DNA from: Micromonospora kangleipakensis
GTDB lineage: Bacteria > Actinomycetota > Actinomycetes > Mycobacteriales > Micromonosporaceae
Reading direction: 5' to 3'
DNA length: 64,000 bases
NCBI RefSeq assembly: GCF_004217615.1
Contig: NZ_SHLD01000001.1
Location: 2,170,001-2,234,000 of the forward strand
In this document: positions 27,124-36,299 of the stretch, piece after piece
Position numbering within the stretch: the first letter of the stretch is position 1
Layout: each line of letters starts with the position of its first letter
The notes under the pieces: generated by a model
What the model saw: only the letters and a program-made list of their open reading frames with translations
Databases searched by the model: none
Told to the model about the DNA's origin: nothing
Made by a program: the position numbers and the translations under genes

Positions 27124-28389
27124 ATGGCGTGGACACGGACGCGGGGCGGCATCGCGGCACTGGTCGCGGGCGTTCTGCTGGTGGTGAGCGCGGGCCTGTT
27201 GGCCGCCGAGGCCGCCACCGCGCCCACCGAGGATGAGGTGGCGGGCATCTGGACCTCCGAAACGCCCAGGCCGGCGGTGAACCCGGTGCGGGACGCCCGC
27301 AGCGGCTTCCTCCACCCCGGGGTGCTGGTGAGCATTGACCAGCTCGACTTCGCCGCCGGGAAGATCCGAGCCCGCGAAGAGCCCTGGCAGTCGGCGTGGC
27401 TCGCCATGCAGCGGAGCCGCTACGGCCAGTTGGCGTGGCAGCCCAGGCCGGTCGCCACTGTGGACTGCGGCTTCTACTCCAGCCCCGACAACGGATGCAC
27501 GAACGAGACCGAGGACGGCGTCGCCGCGTACACCTTGGCGTTGCTGTGGTACTTCACCGGGGACCGCCACTACGCCGAGAAGTCGATCGAGATCATCGAC
27601 GCCTGGTCGGGCGTGCTGAAACGGCACACCAACTCCAACGCGCCGGTGCAGGCCGGCTGGTCCGGAGCGTCCTTCGTCCGGGCCGCGGAACTGCTGCGGT
27701 ACACCTACCCTGGTTGGTCTCCGGACCGGCTCGCGCGGGCGGAGCGGATGTTCCGCGACGTCTACCTGCCCCTGGTGATCGCGGGAGTCGGCCGTTACCG
27801 GGCCGGCAACTGGGAGCTGATCATGCTTGACGCGGCGATCGGCATCTCGGTCTTCCTCGACGACCGCGCCTCCTTTTCGAAGGCGGTCGCGAGGTGGCGG
27901 TTGCGGCTGCCGGCGTACATCTATCTCACTAGCGACGGGCCGGCCCCGAAGTCACCCCCGGGTGAGGCCTTGAACAGGCGGCAGACAATCGAATACTGGG
28001 GAGGGCAGACCAGTTTCGTGGACGGGTTCGCCCAGGAGACCTGCCGGGACTTCCTCCACACCGGTTGGGGCGTCGCGGCCGCGGCGCACGTCGCGGAGAC
28101 CGCGTGGATACAGGGCCTGGACCTCTACGCCGAGGCACGTGTCCGCCTCACCCGAGCGATGGAGTTCCACGCCGCCTACGAACTCGGTGAACCGGTGCCG
28201 CCCTGGCTGTGCGGCGGCCGTCTGAAGACAGGTCTCCTGCCGTCATTCGAGGTCGCCTACAACCACTACACGACCAGGACGGGACTGACCCTGCCCAGGA
28301 CCGGACAGGCTGTGGTCGCGGCGCGCCCCGCCGCACCGGGAGTTTTCTTCGCCTGGGAGACCTTGACGCACGCCGAGAACCCGCGCTGA
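27124..28389 (+). CDS. Secreted alginate-lyase-family protein
   Basis: A 421-residue exported protein. Residues 1-31 form a signal peptide (RTRG, then a hydrophobic stretch ending in AAEAATA). The mature part resembles the alginate lyase domain (PL5-type alpha/alpha toroid): YTLALLWYFTGDRHYAEKS, a Trp-rich NWELIMLDAAIGISVF segment, and QETCRDFLHTGWGVAAAAHVAETAW. It opens the exopolysaccharide block, so it may trim or edit the local polymer rather than degrade alginate. GCAGGGAGAC precedes ATG 27124. Third positions are slightly less G/C-biased than in the housekeeping genes, as across this block. Confidence 0.75.
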   Translation: MAWTRTRGGIAALVAGVLLVVSAGLLAAEAATAPTEDEVAGIWTSETPRPAVNPVRDARSGFLHPGVLVSIDQLDFAAGKIRAREEPWQSAWLAMQRSRYGQLAWQPRPVATVDCGFYSSPDNGCTNETEDGVAAYTLALLWYFTGDRHYAEKSIEIIDAWSGVLKRHTNSNAPVQAGWSGASFVRAAELLRYTYPGWSPDRLARAERMFRDVYLPLVIAGVGRYRAGNWELIMLDAAIGISVFLDDRASFSKAVARWRLRLPAYIYLTSDGPAPKSPPGEALNRRQTIEYWGGQTSFVDGFAQETCRDFLHTGWGVAAAAHVAETAWIQGLDLYAEARVRLTRAMEFHAAYELGEPVPPWLCGGRLKTGLLPSFEVAYNHYTTRTGLTLPRTGQAVVAARPAAPGVFFAWETLTHAENPR

Positions 28390-28502
28390 TCGCGACCTTT
28401 GCCCCCGCGGTCCCGGGCACCCGGGCGGGCGTCCGACCCTATACGCTCACCGGCGCCGGTCGGGCCGGCGTCCGCACCTGTCCACATCATGATGAGGAAG
28501 CA

Positions 28503-30548
28503 GTGAGCGACTCGACGAAAGCACGTCGTGGGGTGCTGCGACCGGAGATCCAGGCACTGCGGGCGCTCGCTGTCCTCCTCGTGCTGCTGTTCCACTTCTG
28601 GCCGCACCGCATTCCGGGCGGATACGTCGGTGTCGACGTCTTCTTCGCGATCAGTGGCTTCCTCATCACCGCACACCTGCTCAAGGACGTGCAAAGGCTC
28701 GGCACCGTCCGGCTGGGCTCCTTCTGGGCCCGCCGGATCCGTCGGCTGCTTCCCGCTGCCGTGTTGGTGCTCGTCGTCACCGCGGCGGCCGTCTTCGTCT
28801 GGGTACCTACGCTCTACTGGCCGCAGATCCTCCGCGAGATCGCGGCGGCGACCTTCTACGTCGAGAACTGGCAACTGGCGCATGACTCGGTCGATTACCT
28901 CGCCGCCGAGAACGTCCAGTCACCGGTTCAGCACTACTGGTCGCTCTCGGCCGAAGAGCAGTTCTACCTGGTCTGGCCGCTGCTGATCGTGACGGCGGTC
29001 CTGGTGGCCCGCCGGGTCCGACGAGTCGAGCCCATCGTCGCGATCCGCGGGGTCCTCGCCGTGGTCGTACTGTCCTCCTTCGCCTACTCCGTCTATGAGA
29101 CGTCCACGAACGGCGCCGCCGCCTACTTCGTCACGCCAACCCGAGCATGGGAGTTCGGGGCCGGCGCGATGCTGGCGACGTGGCCGGCCTGGGGCCGGTC
29201 GGTCGACGATCGGATCCAGGCGGCGCTCTCGTGGCTGGGACTGCTCCTGATCGGTGTGGCCGCGCTCTTCCTCACCACCGGTACGCCCTTCCCTGGCTAC
29301 GCCGCGCTGCTGCCGATCGTCGGCACGGTGTGCGTCATCCGGGCGGGCGCGCCGAGCGCGCGCTGGTCCCCCCTCATGCTGATGGAGCGCGCGCCGGTGC
29401 AGAGGCTCGGCGACTGGTCCTACTCCGTCTACCTGTGGCACTGGCCGCCCATCGTGATCTTCGGTCTCGCGACCGGCGAGAAGATGACGTGGCCGGTGAA
29501 GCTCGTCGTCATCGCAGGCGTCGTCCTGCTGGCGGCGGCGACCAAGCGGTTGGTCGAGGATCCGGTACGGTTCGGCGCGTTCTCGGCCGGACGGCGGCTG
29601 TGGCCGCAGTACGCGGCCGGAGCCGTGGCGATGGCGCTGGTGATGTCGCTCGTCGCCGTCGGGAACCAGTGGCTCGAGCGGACCAGCGAGGCGAATACGT
29701 CCCGACTCGAGCAACTCCTGGCGGCCCGTACCCCGTGCCTCGGGGCCGGCGCCTGGTCCGCCGGTGAACACTGCGACGACGGCCCGGGCGGGCAACTGTT
29801 CCCCGAGATGTCGATGTTGACCAAGGACACCGGCCCGGCGTACCAGTGTTACGACCAGGAGCCGGGCGCCGAGCTCACGTCGTGTCACATCGGTTCACAG
29901 CGGGCCGACGCGACGAAGATCGCGCTGATCGGAGACTCGCACGCCGCGATGCTCATCCCGGCGCTCGAGGACCACCTCGACGCGCAGAACTGGGCCGTCG
30001 ACACCTACGTAGCCCGCGGCTGCATCTGGGCGAAGGTGGGGCCGTCCGACCAGCTCGACCCGTGCCATGCGCGGCGACGGGCGATGGCGGACAGGCTCGG
30101 CAGCGGCCCGAAGTACGACCTCGTCATCCTCACCGGAAAGCGGAGCGCCGGCGGCGACCGGCGGGCGGCCGAGGCGCAGATCCGGCGGTACGTCGAGGCC
30201 TGGCGCCCGGTGCTGGAGCGGGGGACCAGGATCGTCGTGGTGGTGGACAATCCCACGCTCGGCACGGATGGCCTCGGCTGCCTGGCGAACGGTGGCGATC
30301 CGAGGCGGTGCGCCATCGACCGGGGAGCCGCCTTCAGGACCGGCGACGCCCTCGAGGACGCCGCGCGGCGTACCAAGGGAATGGTGCACGTCGTGGACCT
30401 CACCGACCTCTTCTGCAGTGCGACCGAGTGCCCGCTGGTGATCGGGAACGTCATCGTCTACCGGGACACCCACCACATCACGGCGACCTACGCGCGCACC
30501 CTCGGCACCCATCTGGTCGAGCGGATCGCCGGGAACCTCGCCCCGTGA
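28503..30548 (+). CDS. Membrane acyltransferase with C-terminal SGNH domain (OafA type)
   Basis: A 681-residue protein of the acyltransferase-3 family fused to an SGNH hydrolase. Residues about 15-380 hold some ten membrane segments, with the catalytic His in LLFHFWPHRIPGGYVGVD. The C-terminal extracytoplasmic SGNH domain (about 470-681) has IALIGDSHAAML for block I and YRDTHHITATYA for the Asp/His block. Such proteins O-acylate surface polysaccharides. GTG 28503 is chosen since GAGGAAG lies 5 bases upstream and the frame before it is not coding-like. It fits decoration of the polymer made by the neighbouring genes. Confidence 0.9.
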   Translation: MSDSTKARRGVLRPEIQALRALAVLLVLLFHFWPHRIPGGYVGVDVFFAISGFLITAHLLKDVQRLGTVRLGSFWARRIRRLLPAAVLVLVVTAAAVFVWVPTLYWPQILREIAAATFYVENWQLAHDSVDYLAAENVQSPVQHYWSLSAEEQFYLVWPLLIVTAVLVARRVRRVEPIVAIRGVLAVVVLSSFAYSVYETSTNGAAAYFVTPTRAWEFGAGAMLATWPAWGRSVDDRIQAALSWLGLLLIGVAALFLTTGTPFPGYAALLPIVGTVCVIRAGAPSARWSPLMLMERAPVQRLGDWSYSVYLWHWPPIVIFGLATGEKMTWPVKLVVIAGVVLLAAATKRLVEDPVRFGAFSAGRRLWPQYAAGAVAMALVMSLVAVGNQWLERTSEANTSRLEQLLAARTPCLGAGAWSAGEHCDDGPGGQLFPEMSMLTKDTGPAYQCYDQEPGAELTSCHIGSQRADATKIALIGDSHAAMLIPALEDHLDAQNWAVDTYVARGCIWAKVGPSDQLDPCHARRRAMADRLGSGPKYDLVILTGKRSAGGDRRAAEAQIRRYVEAWRPVLERGTRIVVVVDNPTLGTDGLGCLANGGDPRRCAIDRGAAFRTGDALEDAARRTKGMVHVVDLTDLFCSATECPLVIGNVIVYRDTHHITATYARTLGTHLVERIAGNLAP

Positions 30549-30645
30549 CCCGCCCCTCCGCCCGCCGTCGCCGGCGTCGCGAACCACGGCCGCCGCACGA
30601 CTTCCGGTCGTCGCACCGCCGCCACTCGAAGGAACAGGGCTCGCG

Positions 30646-30651
30646 TATAGT
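30646..30651 (+). promoter_or_regulatory. -10 element before the Wzy-like operon
   Basis: TATAGT is a near-consensus -10, about 38 bases before the short leader ORF at 30689. A clear -35 is not visible. Confidence 0.4.
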
Positions 30652-30688
30652 GCCCCCGGACAGGAAGCTGGCGGGGAGGAATCGGGAC

Positions 30689-30751
30689 GTGGACAGCTAC
30701 CTCGGACAAGAGCGGTCGTCCGAGCCGCGACCGTCGGCCGCATCCGGATGA
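30689..30751 (+). CDS. Short leader ORF coupled to the Wzy-like gene
   Basis: A 20-codon ORF (MDSYLGQERSSEPRPSAASG) starts at GTG 30689 with GGGGAGGA 8 bases upstream, the best ribosome site in this region. Its TGA overlaps the ATG of the next gene (ATGA at 30748). The polymerase gene itself has no Shine-Dalgarno of its own, so translation probably enters through this leader. The peptide resembles nothing known. Confidence 0.5.
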   Translation: MDSYLGQERSSEPRPSAASG

Positions 30752-32157
30752 GCCGCCCGGCGTCCCTGCGCGCCGAGCCGGATTCGACCCGAACCCCCGA
30801 GCGGCGGCGCCGCCTGGAGTCGCCGAGCTGGTTTCTGGTCGTCGCCGCGCTGGCCCTGATCGGTCTGAAGCCGCTGTTCGACATCCCCGGGGAGAAGACC
30901 GCCCAGGACACCGTTGACCTCGGCTTCGTGGCGAGCACGGCAGGTGCCGCGCTCATGGTCGCCGCCTTCGTCCTCGTCCTCGCGGTGACCCGGCGACTGC
31001 CCGGGAAGCTGACCCTCGCGCTGGTCGCGTTGCTGGTCCTGGGTCTGTTGTCGGTGGTCAGCCTGCTTCTCGTGCCCGCTCGGGAGGGCTTCCTCGACCA
31101 GTTCGCGGTGACCGGCCTGCGGGACATCTTCGGCCCCTACGTTGATCCGACCAGGGGGACCCTGACCCAGGCGGCGCAGCTCGCCGTCGGCTTCGCGCCG
31201 ATCACGCTGCTCGCGGTGATGCTCGCCAAGCCGCAGTGGTTCACGCTGGAGCGGATCCGCTGGGTGCTGCTGCTCGTGCTGTTCGGTGCCGTGGTGCACT
31301 CCGCGATCGCCTGGCTTCAGGTCGCCGGCGTCGTCGACTACACCTTCTACTTCAAGCTGCCCGGGGGAAACATCGGGCGCGCCTCAGGTGGGTACTTTCA
31401 CCCGGCCTCGCTCGGCCGACTGCTGATCTTCTCGGTCTTCATCCTGTACGCCGCCGGTGACCGGCTGCGATTGAAGCCGCTGCTCCGCTTCGCCCTCCTG
31501 GCACTCATGGTCGCCACCGCAGTCGTCACCACGCACCGCCTGACCATCCTCTGCGTGGCGATCCTCGTCGTGGCCATGGAGCTGCGGCGTCTCCCCGGGC
31601 TGGTCCGGTGGATCCGGGGCCGGCCCCTGCGGGTCACGGTCCCGGCCGGTCTGCTGCTGCTCGCCGGCGTGGTCGTCCTGCTGGTCCGGTGGGGCCCCTT
31701 CCTGTGGGGCCGCGCTCGGTTCCTGTTGACCCAGATCGGTTCGCTCGACCCACACTCCAAGGACTTCATCCGTGGCCGGGGTGAGATCTGGTTCGAGATC
31801 GCCCAGGCGTGGCGGGACGCGCCCGTGGACGTCTGGCTCATCGGGCTGGGCTACGAGCCGTGGAACACCCACAGCGATCCGATCCGGGTGTTCGTGGTGT
31901 GGGGGCTACTCGGCCTTGTCTGCATCGGGGCCATCTGCACCGTCCTGTGGCGTACCACCAGCGAGCTCATCACCTTCGAGGGGCAGTGGGCGCTGGTGGC
32001 GCTGTACTTCACCGCGGCAGTCTTCGCGGCGACGCAGAAGCCGACGTCCTACTCGTACTTCATGTGGTTGTTCCTGTTTTCGCACATGTTGGTCGTCGCG
32101 GTCCACCCACGCGACGCGTTGGTGCCCAGCGCCGTCAGAAATGGTGATCACCCATGA
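30748..32157 (+). CDS. Wzy/O-antigen-ligase-like polysaccharide polymerase
   Basis: A 469-residue integral membrane protein with about 10-12 hydrophobic segments and a large extracytoplasmic loop near residues 325-380 (RARFLLTQIGSLDPHSK, FIRGRGEIWFEIAQAW). This arrangement, with short sequence similarity to the Wzy_C/O-antigen ligase family, suggests polymerisation or ligation of lipid-linked repeat units outside the membrane. A basic N-terminus of about 25 residues precedes the first helix. It overlaps the leader ORF and the next glycosyltransferase gene by ATGA junctions. Confidence 0.65.
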   Translation: MSRPASLRAEPDSTRTPERRRRLESPSWFLVVAALALIGLKPLFDIPGEKTAQDTVDLGFVASTAGAALMVAAFVLVLAVTRRLPGKLTLALVALLVLGLLSVVSLLLVPAREGFLDQFAVTGLRDIFGPYVDPTRGTLTQAAQLAVGFAPITLLAVMLAKPQWFTLERIRWVLLLVLFGAVVHSAIAWLQVAGVVDYTFYFKLPGGNIGRASGGYFHPASLGRLLIFSVFILYAAGDRLRLKPLLRFALLALMVATAVVTTHRLTILCVAILVVAMELRRLPGLVRWIRGRPLRVTVPAGLLLLAGVVVLLVRWGPFLWGRARFLLTQIGSLDPHSKDFIRGRGEIWFEIAQAWRDAPVDVWLIGLGYEPWNTHSDPIRVFVVWGLLGLVCIGAICTVLWRTTSELITFEGQWALVALYFTAAVFAATQKPTSYSYFMWLFLFSHMLVVAVHPRDALVPSAVRNGDHP

Positions 32158-33110
32158 ACCAGCCCCTGTTCATCTCCTGGAAGCGTTATCAGCGGCGCTC
32201 GGACGTGCTGGCCGAGGCGCTCGGTGCGGAGATGGTGTGGCGTCCGCACCGGGCGACGTCGAAGGTGTTGCGCCCCTCGGACTACCTCGCGCACAGCCGG
32301 GAGGACCTGGCCCTGATCCGGTCCCGGCGGCCCTCGTTCGTCATAGCGCAGACCCAGCCGCACCTGCCCGGGCTGGCGCCGTACCTGGCCAAGGTTCCGT
32401 ACGTCATCGACGCGCACAACGGGCAGTTCCAGTCCTGGTGGCGCAAGGTGCCCGGCACCGAGCGGATCCTGCGTGGGGCGCAGCTCGTGCTGACCCACAA
32501 TCGGGAGGCCGACGCGATGGCCCGCGAGGCGTTCCCCGGCCTGCGGACTCTGGTGGTGCATGATCCCCTCCGGGAAATGGCGCCGGCAGCACCGCGCGAC
32601 TGGGTCTTCGTGGTGGCCACCGCCGCCCCGGACGAGCCGATGGACGTCCTCGTCGACGTGATCGAGGCCATGCCGAGCGTCACCTTCGCCACCACCGCCC
32701 CGCTGCACAAGCTTCCTGAGCCGCTGCGCGAACGGGCGGCGCGGCTGCCCAACCTGCGGACACTGGGCTTCCTCGACCTGCCGGACTACGAGGCGGCGCT
32801 GGCCGGTGCCCGCGCCGTGGTGGTCCTGACCGACCGGGAGGGCTGCCAGCCGAGCGGGGCCTGCGAGGCGCTCAGCGCCGCCCGGCCGCTGGTCCTGTCC
32901 CGGACCGGCACCACCGAGGAACTGTTCGGCAGCTTCGCCACGCTGGTCCCGAACGAGTCGGCGGCGCTCGCCGCCGGCGTACGCGAGGCGCTGGCCGACG
33001 ACCGGGGCAGGCCCGCACGGATCGCGGCCGCCCGAGCTCAATGGAGCGTCCGGACCGCGGCCGAACTGGCGGAGCTGGCGTCGTTCCTGCCGACCGGGGC
33101 GACGCGGTGA
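32154..33110 (+). CDS. GT-B glycosyltransferase
   Basis: A 318-residue glycosyltransferase, shorter than typical GT4 enzymes. It opens with MNQPLFISWKRYQRRSDVLAEALG, has VPYVIDAHNGQF in the acceptor half, and a donor-site segment VVVLTDREGCQPSGACEALSAARPLVLSR that resembles the E-X7-E region. The sugar is unknown. Both ends overlap neighbours (ATGA with the Wzy-like gene, GTGA with the flippase), which marks it as part of the same polysaccharide operon. Confidence 0.75.
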   Translation: MNQPLFISWKRYQRRSDVLAEALGAEMVWRPHRATSKVLRPSDYLAHSREDLALIRSRRPSFVIAQTQPHLPGLAPYLAKVPYVIDAHNGQFQSWWRKVPGTERILRGAQLVLTHNREADAMAREAFPGLRTLVVHDPLREMAPAAPRDWVFVVATAAPDEPMDVLVDVIEAMPSVTFATTAPLHKLPEPLRERAARLPNLRTLGFLDLPDYEAALAGARAVVVLTDREGCQPSGACEALSAARPLVLSRTGTTEELFGSFATLVPNESAALAAGVREALADDRGRPARIAAARAQWSVRTAAELAELASFLPTGATR

Positions 33111-34483
33111 CGGCCGCCGGCACGACGGTGGGGACGCCCGCTGGCGCCCCGGCACCGAAGCGGAGCGCCGGGGGACTCGGCCGTCGGCTCCGACAGCTGG
33201 GCCTGCTCGGGGTCAGCCAGGTCGGCCTCACCCTGCTCGCCTTCCTCGCCCAGGTGCTGCTGGCGCGGAGCCTGCCGCAGGCGCACTTCGGCGCTTTCAT
33301 GTCGGTGCTGTCGTTGATGACGCTCGCCGGCCCGCTCGCCCTCTTCGGCATCGCCGAGTTCTGGCTGCAGCGCTTCGGGCGCGAGGGGCCCCGTGCCCTG
33401 CGCTGGGTCCGGCCGTCCGTGGCGCTGGTGCTGGTCTGCTCGGCCGTGCAGGTGCTGGCCATAGTGGCCTGGGGGCTGCTCGACCGGAGCGACCCCCTCC
33501 CCGCCGACCTGCGGGTCATCCTCGCGCCGGTGATCCTGGCGCAGGCCGGGATGGCGCTGTCGGTCTCCGTCCTGCAACTGCGCGGCGCCTACGGGCAGAT
33601 GGCGGTCGTGCAGCTCGCACCGCACGTCGGGCGGCTGCTCGTCGCCGTGCTGGTCGGGCTGTTCGGACTGTCGGCGACCACCGCCGCCGGCGGCTGGTCG
33701 CTGGTGGCGGCGGCGACCGTCCTGCTCAGCGCCGGGCTGATCGTCCCGTTCTGGCGGGGACGGACCGCGCTGGAGGGGCACGGCCGGGCCGCCGTCCGGC
33801 CGGGCCGTCCGCCCCGCCCGCGGCACCTCGTCGCCGGCGCCGCCCCGTTCATGTTCGGCAGCCTCTTCTACCTGCTCGGCATGAACCTGGGCGTGGTGGT
33901 CTCCGGCGAGTTCCTCAGCGCCGAGGCGGCCGCGGTGATCGCCGTGCCGATGACGCTGCTGACCGCGATCTACATCCTGCCGCGGGTCGTCTACCAGCAG
34001 TACTTCCTGGCGAAGCTGCACCGGTGGTCCCGGTCCGACCGCGACGCGGTCCTGATCGCCTATCGGGCGGGCACGGTCGGGATGATTGCCGTCGGGTTGC
34101 TGATCGCCGCGGTCGTCGCGGCCGGCGGCCGGTACGCCATCCCCCTGGTGTTCGGCTCGGCGTACGACGAGTCCGCCGTCGTGATGGCCCTGCTGGCGCT
34201 CGCGATCCCGCTCCGCTTCGGCTCGGCCAGCGTCGCCTCGCTGCTCACCAGCGGCGGGCTGGTCCGCCGAAAGGTGCTCTACCAGGGCATCGGCTCGGTG
34301 GCGTACCTGGCCACCCTGGCCTTCGCCATCCCGTCGTTTGGCCTGTACGGGGTGGCCGTGGCGACGGTCCTCTCCGAGGCGCTGCTGCTCGTGCTGTTCT
34401 GGTCGTGCGTGAAACGTAACGTAGTCGGCGACGCCCGACTTCCGTCCTGGTCGGAGATCGGCCGACGGCTGACGAAGGAGTGA
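33107..34483 (+). CDS. Wzx-like polysaccharide flippase
   Basis: A 458-residue polytopic membrane protein of the MOP/MATE superfamily (Wzx type), with about 12-14 hydrophobic segments starting at LGLLGVSQVGLTLLAFLAQVLLARS, a typical Polysacc_synt opening. It should move undecaprenyl-linked repeat units across the membrane. The GTG start overlaps the stop of the preceding gene. The short open extension back to 33041 is the 3' end of that gene read in another frame. Confidence 0.82.
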   Translation: MTAAGTTVGTPAGAPAPKRSAGGLGRRLRQLGLLGVSQVGLTLLAFLAQVLLARSLPQAHFGAFMSVLSLMTLAGPLALFGIAEFWLQRFGREGPRALRWVRPSVALVLVCSAVQVLAIVAWGLLDRSDPLPADLRVILAPVILAQAGMALSVSVLQLRGAYGQMAVVQLAPHVGRLLVAVLVGLFGLSATTAAGGWSLVAAATVLLSAGLIVPFWRGRTALEGHGRAAVRPGRPPRPRHLVAGAAPFMFGSLFYLLGMNLGVVVSGEFLSAEAAAVIAVPMTLLTAIYILPRVVYQQYFLAKLHRWSRSDRDAVLIAYRAGTVGMIAVGLLIAAVVAAGGRYAIPLVFGSAYDESAVVMALLALAIPLRFGSASVASLLTSGGLVRRKVLYQGIGSVAYLATLAFAIPSFGLYGVAVATVLSEALLLVLFWSCVKRNVVGDARLPSWSEIGRRLTKE

Positions 34484-34485
34484 CG

Positions 34486-35637
34486 GTGAGTCCGAAGGAA
34501 CAGCGGAACCCCGCCCGCCGGCCGCTCGTCGTCGGCTACTACGGCATGCGCAACGTCGGCGACAACGCGTTCTGCGTCATCGTCGACTGGGCCATGAAGC
34601 GCTACTGGGACACCGAGGAGCCCGTCTTCGCGGCGCCGCCGCTGGTGGACCTGCCGGACGCCCGCGCCGCGATGAGCCAGTCGCTGTTCGAGTCGGCGGA
34701 CCCGGTGAGCCGGGCCGGCAAGCTGCTCACAAAGGCCACCATGCTGGGCGGGGCGTCCATGCTCGTGTTCGGCGGCGGCTCGGTCTTCCGGGACATGGGC
34801 CCGTTCAGCGAGAAGAAGATATTCGCCGCCTGGTCCCGGGTTTCCCGCCGGCCTATCGCGGCGGTCGGTGTGTCGGTGGGCCCGTTCGTCACGGCGGCGG
34901 CGGCGCAGCGACTCGGCGAGGTGTTCCGGCACATCGACTACATCGGGGTCCGCGACGCCGCCTCCGTGGAGCGGCTGCGCGACCTCGACTACCCGGGCCT
35001 CGTGGTGCCCGCCGGTGACCTCGCGGGGCTGCTACCGGAGGCGCTCGGCGATGCCGCCCCAGCGCCGATCGCGCGGACACCCGGGCGGATCCGGCTCGGC
35101 GTCACCCTGCTCGGCTCCGACACCGACCTGCCCGAGCGGGAGCAGCGCCGGCGGGAGGAGGTGCTGATCGCCGGCATCCGCTCCTTCGTCGACGCCGAGC
35201 CGGTCGATGTGACGATCTTCGTCTTCAACACTCACCCCCTGCGGGGTGACGTCGCGCCGAGCGAACGGCTCCGCTCAAGCCTCCAGGACCGGTGCGATCT
35301 GCGCGTGGTCACCGCCGACGACGGGGTAACGGCGGTCTTCAGCGAGATGCGGGCCTGCGATGCCGGCCTGCACATGCGGATGCACGGCGGGATCTTCTCG
35401 TACGTGGCGGGCGTGCCGTTCGCGCTGGTGCCGTACCACCGCAAGTGCGCCGACTTCCTGGACGAAATCGGGCAGCCGGCCACCCGGCTGCTCCCGGTCG
35501 AGCCGGACGATCCGGTCGAGGTGCACAAGTTGCTGGGACGGCTGGTCACCGACGGTGCGAGCCCCCGGCTCGACCTGGCGGAGTTCGCCGACAGTGCCCG
35601 GCTCAACTTCACCCGGGCACCCTGGGCCCGCGCCTGA
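34486..35637 (+). CDS. Polysaccharide pyruvyl transferase family protein
   Basis: A 383-residue cytoplasmic enzyme of the PS_pyruv_trans family, which moves pyruvate from PEP to a sugar hydroxyl, giving a negatively charged ketal. It has GYYGMRNVGDNAF (N-terminal loop), LVFGGGSVFRDMG, and AGLHMRMHGGIFSYVAGVPFALVPY near the C-terminus with the conserved HxxxH-like pattern. AAGGAG at 34475-34480 is 5 bases from GTG 34486, so this start is preferred over GTG 34480, which overlaps the flippase stop. It ends the first exopolysaccharide block. Confidence 0.85.
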   Translation: MSPKEQRNPARRPLVVGYYGMRNVGDNAFCVIVDWAMKRYWDTEEPVFAAPPLVDLPDARAAMSQSLFESADPVSRAGKLLTKATMLGGASMLVFGGGSVFRDMGPFSEKKIFAAWSRVSRRPIAAVGVSVGPFVTAAAAQRLGEVFRHIDYIGVRDAASVERLRDLDYPGLVVPAGDLAGLLPEALGDAAPAPIARTPGRIRLGVTLLGSDTDLPEREQRRREEVLIAGIRSFVDAEPVDVTIFVFNTHPLRGDVAPSERLRSSLQDRCDLRVVTADDGVTAVFSEMRACDAGLHMRMHGGIFSYVAGVPFALVPYHRKCADFLDEIGQPATRLLPVEPDDPVEVHKLLGRLVTDGASPRLDLAEFADSARLNFTRAPWARA

Positions 35638-35666
35638 CGGGCCGCCGGTGGCGAGGCCGGTGGCCG

Positions 35667-35870
35667 TCAGCGTGCCAGGAAGTGCCAGCCCAGCCAGAGC
35701 CAGACCGCGAGCACGACAGCCCGGCCGGCGGTGGTGCGCAGCGCCGCGGTCAGCGCGTCGCCCAGCGGCGCGCGGGCCCGGCCGACACCCCGCCGTCCCG
35801 CCGCGTCCACGACCACCATCGTCAGGATGATCGCCGCGAAGCCGGCGGTGATCACGGCCCGCGTGGTCAC
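35667..35870 (-). CDS. Small membrane protein, DUF6186-like
   Basis: A 67-residue protein with two hydrophobic segments (AVITAGFAAIILTMVVVDAA and AVVLAVWLWLGWHFLA) around a basic loop. The GTG start overlaps the stop of the upstream membrane protein gene (GTGA). The sequence class is a small, uncharacterised actinobacterial membrane family. No function can be proposed. Confidence 0.6.
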   Translation of the reverse strand: MTTRAVITAGFAAIILTMVVVDAAGRRGVGRARAPLGDALTAALRTTAGRAVVLAVWLWLGWHFLAR

Positions 35871-36265
35871 CGGGTCACCAGCCAGGCGCCGGTGCCGAGC
35901 CAGAGCAGGTAGCCGGCGACCCGCCCCGGGTAGGTGGCAAGCAGCGGATCGGCGAGGATGCTGAACGTCGGGTGCGCCTCGTCGTTGCCAGCCAGGAAGG
36001 CGCCCAGCTCCCACAGGCAGAAGAGCACCCCGAGACCGAGCCAGGTGGCGGCGGTCCGCCGGCCCACGGCCCGCTGCCGGGCCGGTGTCCGCCGGAGGCC
36101 GACCCCGAGCAGCGCGCAGCCGGGCAGCAGGACGGCGACGGCGGCGGGACCGGTGAGCGGTCGGGCGCTCGCCGCCACCAGGACGTATCCCACGAGGGCG
36201 GGCCAGAGCAGCCGGCCCCGCCGGAGGGGCGCCGGCACGTCGAACGGTTGGGTCGTCGGCTCCAC
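35867..36265 (-). CDS. Hypothetical four-helix membrane protein
   Basis: A 132-residue hydrophobic protein with about four membrane segments (LLWPALVGYVLVAASA, GPAAVAVLLPGCALLGVGL, AATWLGLGVLFCLWELGAF, GYLLWLGTGAWLV) after a short N-terminus. Not recognised. It is translationally coupled to the 67-residue protein downstream and sits 34 bases after hutH on the same strand, so it may be read with the hut operon without sharing its function. Confidence 0.6.
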   Translation of the reverse strand: MEPTTQPFDVPAPLRRGRLLWPALVGYVLVAASARPLTGPAAVAVLLPGCALLGVGLRRTPARQRAVGRRTAATWLGLGVLFCLWELGAFLAGNDEAHPTFSILADPLLATYPGRVAGYLLWLGTGAWLVTR

Positions 36266-36299
36266 CCCTCCAGTGTGGATCGCCCGGCTCCGGAACCGG

